From: Methanobacterium sp.
Lineage (GTDB): Archaea > Methanobacteriota > Methanobacteria > Methanobacteriales > Methanobacteriaceae
Assembly: GCA_003162115.1 (NCBI GenBank)
Contig: PMMV01000044.1
Location: 1-5,553, forward strand
Length of the DNA: 5,553 bases
Direction of reading: 5' to 3'
This document shows, piece after piece, positions 1 through 5,002 of this stretch. The notes beneath the pieces were generated by a model. It ran no database searches, had not been told where the DNA came from, and was given only the letters and a program-made list of their open reading frames with translations. Position numbers and translations under genes: made by a program. Within the stretch, counting starts at the first letter, position 1. Every line of letters starts with the position of its first letter.

Positions 1-788
1 GTCGCTAAAACTGCTTCTTCAGTTCTTACAGTTTTAGTTCCCTGTGAAGGGACTGTGTTAACTTCGAGATCTATAATTTCTTTTTCATCCTGACCAGAAA
101 TAAGTTCATCTAGGCCAGAATAAGGACCACCAAATAGAATTGCCGTGTGTTTGGAACCCTTTAATTTACCTTTTACTTCCTCTAAAACAGAAGTGATAGA
201 TTGCGCATACCTTGAAGTTCCAATAACCAAATCCGGTCCTGGTTTCAATGTGAGTATGCTATCGTACAGATTTTTATTGGTGGCTAATACTTTGTATCCC
301 CAATAATAGTCTGGTACATCAGGATCTATTATTAATTCTTTACCAAGCTTTACTACTTTAAAGCTTAGAACCTTGTTTACGCTTAATTTTTCTTTACAAA
401 GCGCAAGCCTATCAGCACCGATATCAACAACGGTACCTTTTTTTGTCCGTTTTAATGTCAATCCCTGTCTATAGTCACCTTCACCGAGTTCTCCAGTTGG
501 GTGATGGGGAGTTCTAAGTGGTGGAAGAATACCAACATTTCGGAGCTCCCTTGTTATAGGAAAAACCTTTTTTCTAAGGTATTGAGGCGTATTCATATAA
601 GTGAGTACATCACTAATAAACTTTACCTCTTCTTTGTCAGAATTATCACTGTAAACAACGATTCTGTCAGCCTTAAAAATGGCTGCAGCTCTTCCAATCA
701 ATCCAATTTTATATGTTTTTATTCTTAAATCTTTCGTTTCAGATAATATTGATGCCGGAACGAAAATTGATAACCGCTTTCTTTCCAT
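1..788 (-). CDS. SPOUT-family RNA methyltransferase, MTH1/C9orf114 type (3' end cut by window edge)
   Basis: Predicted S-adenosylmethionine-dependent RNA methyltransferase of the knotted SPOUT superfamily (COG2106; the Pfam family is named for putative RNA uridine N3 methylation). Reading from the ATG at 788 gives 262 codons with no stop. The family is about 268 residues, so only a few C-terminal residues should be missing. The N-terminal half (about 1-90) begins MERKRLSIFVPASIL. Residues about 105-165 look like the beta-barrel insert of this family, with the text TVVDIGADRLAL. The knot and cofactor site are visible as VIGTSRY (188-194), LFGGPYSGL (218-226) and NTVPSQGTKTVRTEEA (244-259). The exact target RNA is not known to me. 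In Methanobacteriales this gene precedes rpl3 and the S10 cluster, which would lie just beyond position 1. No Shine-Dalgarno is seen before the ATG, and a TATA box lies at the distance expected for a leaderless transcript. The family assignment is firm; the modification is inferred. Confidence 0.9.
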   Translation of the reverse strand, partial: MERKRLSIFVPASILSETKDLRIKTYKIGLIGRAAAIFKADRIVVYSDNSDKEEVKFISDVLTYMNTPQYLRKKVFPITRELRNVGILPPLRTPHHPTGELGEGDYRQGLTLKRTKKGTVVDIGADRLALCKEKLSVNKVLSFKVVKLGKELIIDPDVPDYYWGYKVLATNKNLYDSILTLKPGPDLVIGTSRYAQSITSVLEEVKGKLKGSKHTAILFGGPYSGLDELISGQDEKEIIDLEVNTVPSQGTKTVRTEEAVLA

Positions 789-1050
789 CTTTTAATATTT
801 GTTTTCATGGCTTATATAGTATATGGGGGACATTTTACAAATGATTAAAACCCATCTATCAATATTTACCATGATTTTCACTATTTGAGTACCGGAAGAA
901 GCTTAAAATCCCTCTTAAAAACTTGATCCAATAGAGATTAGATATAGTATGTACCTCTTCCCATATATACTCATTTTTTTTAGATTTTAATGCAATAAAC
1001 AAAACAGTCATTTTTTAAAGTCATACATTGTAAAACAATTCAGATTAAAT
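789..1050. other. Intergenic stretch without a recognisable gene
   Basis: Apart from the TATA box at 811-820 I see no gene here on either strand. Possible small frames are a 15-codon plus-strand frame from the ATG at 841 and a frame of about 19 codons on the minus strand; neither looks coding. A short inverted repeat, ATTGT-AAA-ACAAT, lies at about 1027-1039, just downstream of the nitroreductase T-tracts. No tRNA cloverleaf, long repeat or CRISPR pattern was seen. Confidence 0.5.
811..820 (-). promoter_or_regulatory. TATA box for the SPOUT methyltransferase gene
   Basis: On the minus strand the sequence reads ACTATATAAG, centred about 27 bases upstream of the ATG at 788. Archaeal TATA boxes lie about 25-27 bases before the transcription start, so transcription should begin at or within a few bases of the ATG. 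The absence of a Shine-Dalgarno in AAATATTAAAAG just before the ATG agrees with this. If the ribosomal cluster follows, this would be one of its promoters. Confidence 0.55.
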
Positions 1051-1080
1051 AATAAAAAAAAGAAATATGAAAAAAAATTT
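1051..1080 (-). terminator. T-tract terminator after the nitroreductase gene
   Basis: Immediately downstream of the stop codon at 1083-1085 the minus-strand transcript meets two U-tracts of eight, at 1077-1070 and 1061-1054, separated by a short AT-rich spacer. Archaeal RNA polymerase terminates at such tracts without needing a hairpin. A weak inverted repeat lies beyond them. Confidence 0.6.
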
Positions 1081-1082
1081 TA

Positions 1083-1682
1083 TTAAAAGAATATATCTTC
1101 TTTAGGGAATCTTAATTTGGGCATTGGCTTATCAGCAGGATATCCTAAGGGAACCAATATGGTTGGAACTATTCCCGAAGGAATTTCGAGAATTTCAGAA
1201 TATGCTTCTGCACTGAATCCCTGCATTGGACATGAATCAATTCCAAGAGATTTGGCAGCATAAATAGCTGTTATGGCAGCAATAAATACATTGCACTGAG
1301 CTTCATATATTCCTGTTTCACTGTCATAGTTACTTAAAAATATTTTCATTACCTCTTGAACTTGTTTAAGTTTTTCATCGGGTACATCTACTTTTTTCAT
1401 GAGATTGGTTATCTTATCAGCATTTCCAGACAGATCTGTATCTGCACAGAAAACGAGAAGGTGAGAACAACTTTTAATCTGAGCCTGTTCCATTGAAGCT
1501 GTAGATAATTTCTTTTTAGTATCTTGATCTGTAACAACCTTAACCTTCCATGGCTGCAGGTTTAGAGCTGAAGGTGCAAAACGAATCATCTCAAATAAAT
1601 CTTCAATCTTACCATCATCAATTTTAGTGCCATCAAACTTTTTAGTAGCATATCTAGACATTAACAATTCTTTAAAATCCAT
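1083..1682 (-). CDS. NfsB-like nitroreductase / NAD(P)H-dependent FMN oxidoreductase
   Basis: Predicted cytoplasmic FMN flavoenzyme of the nitroreductase superfamily (COG0778), normally a homodimer reducing nitro compounds, quinones or other acceptors with NAD(P)H; the substrate here is unknown. From the ATG at 1682 the protein has 199 residues, close to E. coli NfsB (217). Visible FMN-site motifs are SRYATKKFD (9-17), APSALNLQPW (36-45, with the Asn at 41), GIDSCPMQGF (147-156) and the C-terminal KLRFPK (189-194) with the phosphate-contacting Lys and Arg. At 154 a Gln stands where E. coli NfsB has Glu165. The longest frame starts at a TTG at 1688, but GGAGTTGAT at 1696-1688 is a near-perfect Shine-Dalgarno that would overlap that codon; its GGAGT lies 9 bases from the ATG, so I chose the ATG. 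It lies 129 bases behind the acidic-protein gene on the same strand and could be partly cotranscribed with it. Confidence 0.88.
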   Translation of the reverse strand: MDFKELLMSRYATKKFDGTKIDDGKIEDLFEMIRFAPSALNLQPWKVKVVTDQDTKKKLSTASMEQAQIKSCSHLLVFCADTDLSGNADKITNLMKKVDVPDEKLKQVQEVMKIFLSNYDSETGIYEAQCNVFIAAITAIYAAKSLGIDSCPMQGFSAEAYSEILEIPSGIVPTILVPLGYPADKPMPKLRFPKEDIFF

Positions 1683-1687
1683 CAACA

Positions 1688-1696
1688 ATCAACTCC
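1688..1696 (-). promoter_or_regulatory. Shine-Dalgarno site that decides the nitroreductase start
   Basis: The minus strand reads GGAGTTGAT, matching the archaeal consensus GGAGGTGAT at eight of nine bases. The GGAGT part is 9 bases from the ATG at 1682 but only 3 from the TTG at 1688, which the site itself overlaps. This favours the ATG. Confidence 0.7.
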
Positions 1697-1811
1697 AAAT
1701 TTTATAAAATAAAAGTAATTCATTATTAAAAAATATGGGAAGTACATTTAATTTATTCAATAAAAACATTATTTTAATCCTGTTTACTCTGTAGTTTGGA
1801 TTATTCTATAC

Positions 1812-2177
1812 TCAATCCTCTGAAATTTCCTGGTTTTCAAGAGTTTCTTCGATCTCTTCAAGAATTTCCTCCAGTTCATGTTTACGTTCCTGTACTATGG
1901 AAAGTGTATCCAATAAAACGTCACGAAGGTCATTGGTTATGAGTACACTCCACATCTCGTCAAGGTAATTGTAGAGGGTTACAAGTTTATCCGGAGAGTC
2001 TTTGTTAGCCTCGACATTATCTCTAACCAGCTGTACAAAAACATCAAGTTCATTGTCAAGATAGTAAAGGTTTTCAACAGTAAATGTTATTCTTTCTTCA
2101 ATTTCTTCCTGTAACTCCTCTTTTAACAGACCTTCTATTGGTATGATTAATTCGCCTAAAGGATTTTCTTGTTCCAT
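1812..2177 (-). CDS. Small acidic helical protein of unknown function
   Basis: I do not recognise this protein. From the ATG at 2177 it has 121 residues, begins MEQENPLGELIIPIEGLL and is extremely rich in Glu and Asp, with few basic residues. It has no cysteine cluster, signal peptide or membrane segment, so it is probably cytosolic. The pattern suggests a helical protein: residues 18-55 and 67-115 have heptad-like spacing of Leu, Ile and Val, and the tail (about 94-121) alternates Glu with Leu and Ile in a way typical of a coiled coil. The longest frame begins at an ATG at 2192, but a strong Shine-Dalgarno (GGAGATGAT, 2190-2182) overlaps that codon and is well placed for the ATG at 2177. It has its own promoter candidate, divergent from the DUF308 gene, and is followed by the nitroreductase after 129 bases. 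It may mediate protein-protein contacts, but that is only inference. Confidence 0.75.
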   Translation of the reverse strand: MEQENPLGELIIPIEGLLKEELQEEIEERITFTVENLYYLDNELDVFVQLVRDNVEANKDSPDKLVTLYNYLDEMWSVLITNDLRDVLLDTLSIVQERKHELEEILEEIEETLENQEISED

Positions 2178-2181
2178 AATA

Positions 2182-2190
2182 ATCATCTCC
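2182..2190 (-). promoter_or_regulatory. Shine-Dalgarno site that decides the acidic-protein start
   Basis: The minus strand reads GGAGATGAT, eight of nine matches to GGAGGTGAT. GGAGA is 8 bases from the ATG at 2177. The upstream ATG at 2192 overlaps the site and so is probably not used, which shortens the protein from 126 to 121 residues. Confidence 0.8.
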
Positions 2191-2230
2191 ATTTTTTATT
2201 TTATTCTATACTACTATTGTACAAAATGAA

Positions 2231-2240
2231 TAATAAATTT
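2231..2240 (-). promoter_or_regulatory. TATA box candidate for the acidic-protein gene
   Basis: The minus strand reads AAATTTATTA, close to the archaeal box seen in Methanobacteriales. Transcription would start near 2208, leaving a leader of about 30 bases that includes the Shine-Dalgarno at 2190-2182. An 8-base palindrome, TTGTACAA, lies between box and start at 2217-2224 and could be a regulator site, though this is unproven. Confidence 0.45.
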
Positions 2241-2310
2241 GTTCAATTAAATAATTTACTCATTTTTAACAACACATCAACCCCTAAATGTATAATAAAC
2301 TAAAGTATAA

Positions 2311-2328
2311 TATTATTATAGATTATAG
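2311..2328 (+). promoter_or_regulatory. TATA-like promoter region for the DUF308 gene
   Basis: The plus strand reads TATTATTATAGATTATAG, containing a tandem duplication of ATTATAG (2315-2321 and 2322-2328). A box here would place the transcription start at about 2340-2352 and give a leader of roughly 40-50 bases including the Shine-Dalgarno at 2378-2383. The region is so AT-rich that the exact box cannot be fixed by eye. Confidence 0.4.
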
Positions 2329-2389
2329 GATAATTATTTCAGTAACGATAAGGTCTTTGTTGATAAAAAGAATATAATGGAGGAACATT

Positions 2390-2902
2390 ATGGATGAAGG
2401 TAGAAATGTGCTGCTTGGAATATTAGGGATATTAATGGGTTTAATAGTTATTGTGTTTCCTTTAATTAGCGTTTTTACTGTTAATGCTATTGCTGGTGTT
2501 GGAATAATATTTGTTGGTATCTGGATTCTTGTAAAGAGTCTAAAAAATGATAGCATATCAGCGGGAGTTGCGGGTCTTATAGTTGCCGTATTTGCTTTAA
2601 TGATGGGAATAGTATTCATAGGAGATATTAAAGCTTTTGAATTCTTCTCATTTATAGCACTTTATATTGTTGGATTTTTCTTAGCATTAGCCGGGTTAGA
2701 ATCACTTATATCTGGCAAAGGACTTAAAAGAAAAGGTATTGGTGTTTTAGGAATTGTAATTGGTATCCTCTTTGTTGTGATAGGTTCATATGCTGCCAAT
2801 CCTTTGGTATTAGCTGCTTTAATTGGTGCATTCCTTATTTTAGCAGGATTAATAGAGTTATTTGCACCTCAAATGATCCCACTATCTACAGTGGCAGAAT
2901 GA
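2390..2902 (+). CDS. DUF308/HdeD-like six-helix membrane protein
   Basis: Integral membrane protein of 170 residues with about six hydrophobic helices (roughly 6-28, 30-50, 58-79, 85-106, 115-134 and 137-158), arranged as three helix pairs, each beginning with a Gly-rich helix: GILGILMGLIVIVFP, AGLIVAVFALMMGIV, GVLGIVIGILFVVIG. This three-hairpin pattern with LAGLIELF-type ends is that of the DUF308 family, which includes E. coli HdeD, an acid-stress membrane protein. The molecular function in archaea is unknown to me. Short charged loops (KSLKND at 49-54, KGLKRK at 110-115) separate the pairs. The start is well supported: TGGAGG at 2378-2383 lies 6 bases before the ATG. The gene is transcribed divergently from the acidic protein and is closed by a hairpin terminator, so it is probably a single-gene unit. 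A role in acid or envelope stress is only an analogy. Confidence 0.85.
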   Translation: MDEGRNVLLGILGILMGLIVIVFPLISVFTVNAIAGVGIIFVGIWILVKSLKNDSISAGVAGLIVAVFALMMGIVFIGDIKAFEFFSFIALYIVGFFLALAGLESLISGKGLKRKGIGVLGIVIGILFVVIGSYAANPLVLAALIGAFLILAGLIELFAPQMIPLSTVAE

Positions 2903-2920
2903 ACAAGGAAAGAAAAAATA

Positions 2921-2974
2921 AATGGGCTCAAAACCCCCTCCCCCCCATTAATTTAATTTTTTTTATTATTTTTT
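2921..2974 (+). terminator. Hairpin plus T-tract terminator after the DUF308 gene
   Basis: AATGGG (2921-2926) pairs with CCCATT (2944-2949), enclosing a loop rich in C, and is followed by eight T at 2957-2964 and six T at 2969-2974. The position, 19 bases after the stop codon, fits transcript release and separates this gene from the channel gene. The C5-T-C7 tract at 2934-2946 is striking in such AT-rich DNA. Confidence 0.75.
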
Positions 2975-2976
2975 AG

Positions 2977-3000
2977 AATATAATATAAACAAATTTATGA
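2977..3000 (+). promoter_or_regulatory. TATA box candidates for the potassium channel gene
   Basis: Two overlapping possibilities are seen: AATATAATATAAAC at 2977-2990, giving a start near 3010 with a very short leader, and AAATTTATGA at 2991-3000, giving a start at about the ATG itself (3023). There is no Shine-Dalgarno in TAAATAACAATC before the ATG, so a leaderless or nearly leaderless transcript is likely. Confidence 0.45.
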
Positions 3001-3022
3001 TTAAAGCAAATAAATAACAATC

Positions 3023-3874
3023 ATGAAAGTATTAAGCAACAGACCAGGCGTACTATGGCAGACCATACTGGTTTTTCTAATAATAATGGACGGAATTCTA
3101 CTTTTTTTAACGGTAATCTCTCCCAATTTAAAAGCAGTAACACTTCAAAATATGGGTTTATTCGATTTAATTGTAAGTATTATCTTATTGATTGTATTTA
3201 TTTGGAGAATTAAAGCAACTGAAACCAGTCCAAAGGAATATTTTAAAGCGAACTGGTCAGATATCATAGTTTTGATTCCTATTTACTTCATTACATTCCA
3301 ATTTTTTGGCATTGTTTATCCCACACCCATTATAAAGATCATTATAATCATCAAAATTATTGCCCTGTACTGGTTTGTAAGGAAAGTGGGTGAAGAGGTC
3401 ATAAAATACCAAGAAAAAACCAGACTGGTATATGCTATAGCCTTCTTCTTGGTGGTTTTCTTTTTCTGTTCCTATGTATTTTACTATGCTGAACACGGCG
3501 TAAACCCTCAAGTAGCCACCTTCGATGATTCAATCTGGTTCATACTTCAAACAATAACGACGGTAGGTTATGGAGACATTATCCCTGTAACAGGTCTAGG
3601 TAGATTGATGGGTGTAATGTCCATGTTCAGTGCATTAATACTTACCAGTATCGTAACTTCTGTTGCTACCTTTTCTTTAATAGAAAAGTTCAGAAAGGGT
3701 ACAGAAGCACTGGCTGAAAAAACCAGTACCAAAGTTAAATCCATCGATAAAAAATTGGACAATATAAACAGTCGTTTAGATAAAATGGACAGGATCAATG
3801 AGATCAACAAAAATATAGATGATATGAAATCAGAAATTAAGGATTTAAAAGAACTTATAAAAAATAAAAAATAA
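3023..3874 (+). CDS. Six-helix voltage-gated-type potassium channel with C-terminal coiled coil
   Basis: Predicted tetrameric potassium channel subunit of the cytoplasmic membrane, 283 residues. Helices in order: S1 about 12-32, S2 43-63, S3 78-95 (NWSDIIVLIP, resembling the conserved S3 start of voltage-gated channels), S4 101-120, S5 134-155, pore helix 168-179, selectivity filter TVGYGD at 180-185, and S6 195-221. The filter and the DDSIWFILQTITT pore helix are diagnostic. S4 is unusual: it carries only K105, K111, R120 and K121 instead of Arg at every third position, so strong voltage sensing is doubtful. After S6, residues about 236-282 are highly charged with Ile and Leu repeats (KKLDNINSRLDKMDRI), predicting a coiled coil that could hold the tetramer together. 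There is no RCK domain, unlike MthK. The ATG lacks a Shine-Dalgarno. The gene is isolated by terminators and converges on the next gene. Confidence 0.92.
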   Translation: MKVLSNRPGVLWQTILVFLIIMDGILLFLTVISPNLKAVTLQNMGLFDLIVSIILLIVFIWRIKATETSPKEYFKANWSDIIVLIPIYFITFQFFGIVYPTPIIKIIIIIKIIALYWFVRKVGEEVIKYQEKTRLVYAIAFFLVVFFFCSYVFYYAEHGVNPQVATFDDSIWFILQTITTVGYGDIIPVTGLGRLMGVMSMFSALILTSIVTSVATFSLIEKFRKGTEALAEKTSTKVKSIDKKLDNINSRLDKMDRINEINKNIDDMKSEIKDLKELIKNKK

Positions 3875-3876
3875 TT
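3859..3876 (-). terminator. Possible T-tract terminator for the opposing membrane-protein gene
   Basis: Read on the minus strand, the last codons of the channel gene form T-rich runs (TTATTTTTTATTTTTTAT). This is the first U-rich stretch downstream of the stop codon at 3930-3932, about 55 bases beyond it, and it would let the 3' ends of the two convergent transcripts overlap. Confidence 0.35.
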
Positions 3877-3884
3877 TCTCATTA

Positions 3885-3928
3885 TTATAATCTATTATAA
3901 AGATGTATCTTTTTTTTAAATTTTTTTT
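3885..3928 (+). terminator. AT-only inverted repeat and double T-tract after the channel gene
   Basis: Eleven bases after the stop codon, TTATAA (3885-3890) and TTATAA (3895-3900) can form a weak AT-only stem. It is followed by eight T at 3910-3917 and eight more at 3921-3928. The T-tracts are probably sufficient for archaeal termination. They end just before the stop codon of the opposing gene at 3930. Confidence 0.6.
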
Positions 3929-3929
3929 A

Positions 3930-4823
3930 TCATTGTTTAAAATTGGAATTGTTACTTTTAACAGGTACATCGGGATGAGTTCGTTCTGGCAGTAACAATA
4001 TCCCCCCTAATAGGAAGCATACACCTCCGACAAATGTTCCGAGATTTACTAATAATATATTTAAAGGCTGTCCTGTTACCGGCAGTACAAAGGCAGCTAC
4101 TGCTGAAACACCAAATGCCATCGATCCTACAAGGTTTAATAATGCAATTCGCCATGAAAGATTTCCTGTCTTCCATGAAAATAGAGAATGTCCAACCTCT
4201 ATCCATACCAGGCCACTAGCAATTAAGAAACAAATTGATCCATATGCATCCGGCCCCCAAACAAGATGGTTTATCTGTTGGGTGGTCATGCTGAAGTTAA
4301 GGGCGTAAAAGGTACTGATATTAAAAAATAATGTACCAATAAACTGAACAACACTTGCAAGCCAATCAATTCTCCTTGGTTCCCAAGTTAAAAAACGAAT
4401 TTTTTCTTTTAAAAAAGAACCTTTAGGGGTTTGACGCGCGTTGATGGTCTCAATGTACTGTGAGAAGGCTGCTGTTGTAAAAAAAATTGATCCAACAAAA
4501 AATGTTAATCCATCTTTTTGGACCCCAATCCAGTCCAAATAGCCCGGAGTTGGACCTATAGTAAAACAAAAAGCACCAATTGCAAATAGTATCCCTACCC
4601 ACCATCCAATTGCTCTTGGAACGTACCATGTTGAATCGTATTTACTGCCTAGTAGATTGTGGTGTTTACGATGGTCTCGTGAATTCCAAAATACATGCGG
4701 ACCTTGCGGCTGCTTTAAAACGGCTTTTGTAACAAATGGTCCTGGACCAGAAGTTTTTACACACGACCATCCTTCAGGGAGATTGAGTGAAGGGATGTTG
4801 CATGTAGCTTTTTCTTCCTTCAA
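3930..4823 (-). CDS. Six-helix membrane protein with three related helix pairs, possibly YrhK-like
   Basis: Integral membrane protein of 297 residues; function unknown. A soluble N-terminal part (1-68) contains GPGPFVTKAVL (26-36) and the basic/His motif NSRDHRKHH (47-55). Six helices follow (about 70-90, 104-122, 153-174, 193-213, 225-247 and 253-278). They form three helix pairs: PRAIGWWVGILFAIGAF at 69 resembles PRRIDWLASVVQFIGTL at 149, and VQFIGTLFFNIS (159-170) resembles LNLVGSMAFGVS (229-240). This layout, with WGPDAYGSICFLIAS and LVNLGTFVGGVCFLLG, recalls bacterial proteins annotated with a YrhK-like domain, but that is from memory. The start is TTG at 4823: the preceding in-frame codon is a TAA stop, GGGGG lies 5 bases upstream, and the first in-frame ATG comes only at codon 179, inside the domain. 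By eye it is richer in G and C than its neighbours, hinting at transfer. Confidence 0.82.
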   Translation of the reverse strand: MKEEKATCNIPSLNLPEGWSCVKTSGPGPFVTKAVLKQPQGPHVFWNSRDHRKHHNLLGSKYDSTWYVPRAIGWWVGILFAIGAFCFTIGPTPGYLDWIGVQKDGLTFFVGSIFFTTAAFSQYIETINARQTPKGSFLKEKIRFLTWEPRRIDWLASVVQFIGTLFFNISTFYALNFSMTTQQINHLVWGPDAYGSICFLIASGLVWIEVGHSLFSWKTGNLSWRIALLNLVGSMAFGVSAVAAFVLPVTGQPLNILLVNLGTFVGGVCFLLGGILLLPERTHPDVPVKSNNSNFKQ

Positions 4824-4828
4824 TTAAT

Positions 4829-4833
4829 CCCCC
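4829..4833 (-). promoter_or_regulatory. Shine-Dalgarno-like site supporting the TTG start at 4823
   Basis: The minus strand reads GGGGG, 5 bases before the TTG. It matches GGAGG at four of five positions. With the in-frame TAA directly before the TTG, no earlier start is possible in this frame. Confidence 0.55.
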
Positions 4834-4855
4834 ATTTGTTACAATTAACAGATCC

Positions 4856-4866
4856 TTTAAATTTAA
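4856..4866 (-). promoter_or_regulatory. TATA box candidate for the YrhK-like membrane-protein gene
   Basis: The minus strand reads TTAAATTTAAA, centred near 4861. A start 25-27 bases downstream falls at about 4834-4836, leaving a leader of roughly a dozen bases that just includes the GGGGG Shine-Dalgarno. Confidence 0.45.
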
Positions 4867-4938
4867 TACTAAATTATTGTTGATTATAACTTAATATAAT
4901 ATAATGATTTGCCTAAAATAATATATATCTAAATCCAT

Positions 4939-4971
4939 AAAAAATAAGAAATTAAACTATTAGCTAAGCTA
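4939..4971 (-). terminator. Possible terminator after the sequon-rich surface-protein gene
   Basis: On the minus strand TAGCT-T-AGCTA (4971-4961) forms a short inverted repeat, about 32 bases after the stop codon at 5003-5005, and is followed by a T-rich stretch ending in six T (4944-4939). The stem is short with a single-base loop, so the T-rich region is the more convincing part. Confidence 0.4.
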
Positions 4972-5002
4972 TTAAAATTAATCATATCCCATTTGAAGTA
5001 GT

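Noticed and set aside
501..728. Plus-strand open frame of 75 codons
   Set aside because: It lies wholly antisense to the SPOUT methyltransferase, whose motifs are clear, and its translation looks like no protein family.
826..888. Possible 15-codon plus-strand peptide from the ATG at 841 after GGGGG
   Set aside because: Too short, with ordinary AT-rich composition, and the GGGGG is about 10 bases away. More likely chance sequence upstream of the divergently read SPOUT gene.
1027..1039. Inverted repeat ATTGT-AAA-ACAAT as a regulator site
   Set aside because: Only five base pairs in AT-rich DNA beyond a terminator; chance occurrence is likely.
2323..2619. Minus-strand open frame of 98 codons
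   Set aside because: Antisense to the DUF308 gene and its leader. Its Ile/Thr/Pro-rich text is what an inverted hydrophobic gene gives.
2390..3874. DUF308 protein and channel as one operon
   Set aside because: A hairpin plus T-tract terminator and new TATA-like boxes lie in the 120-base gap, so separate transcription units are more likely.
3257..3882. Two minus-strand open frames within the channel gene (84 and 104 codons)
   Set aside because: Both are shadows of the potassium channel, which has an unmistakable selectivity filter, and neither resembles a known family.
3958..4219. Two further frames (82 codons minus, 61 codons plus) inside the YrhK-like gene
   Set aside because: They overlap the 297-residue membrane protein in other frames and have no convincing start signals of their own.
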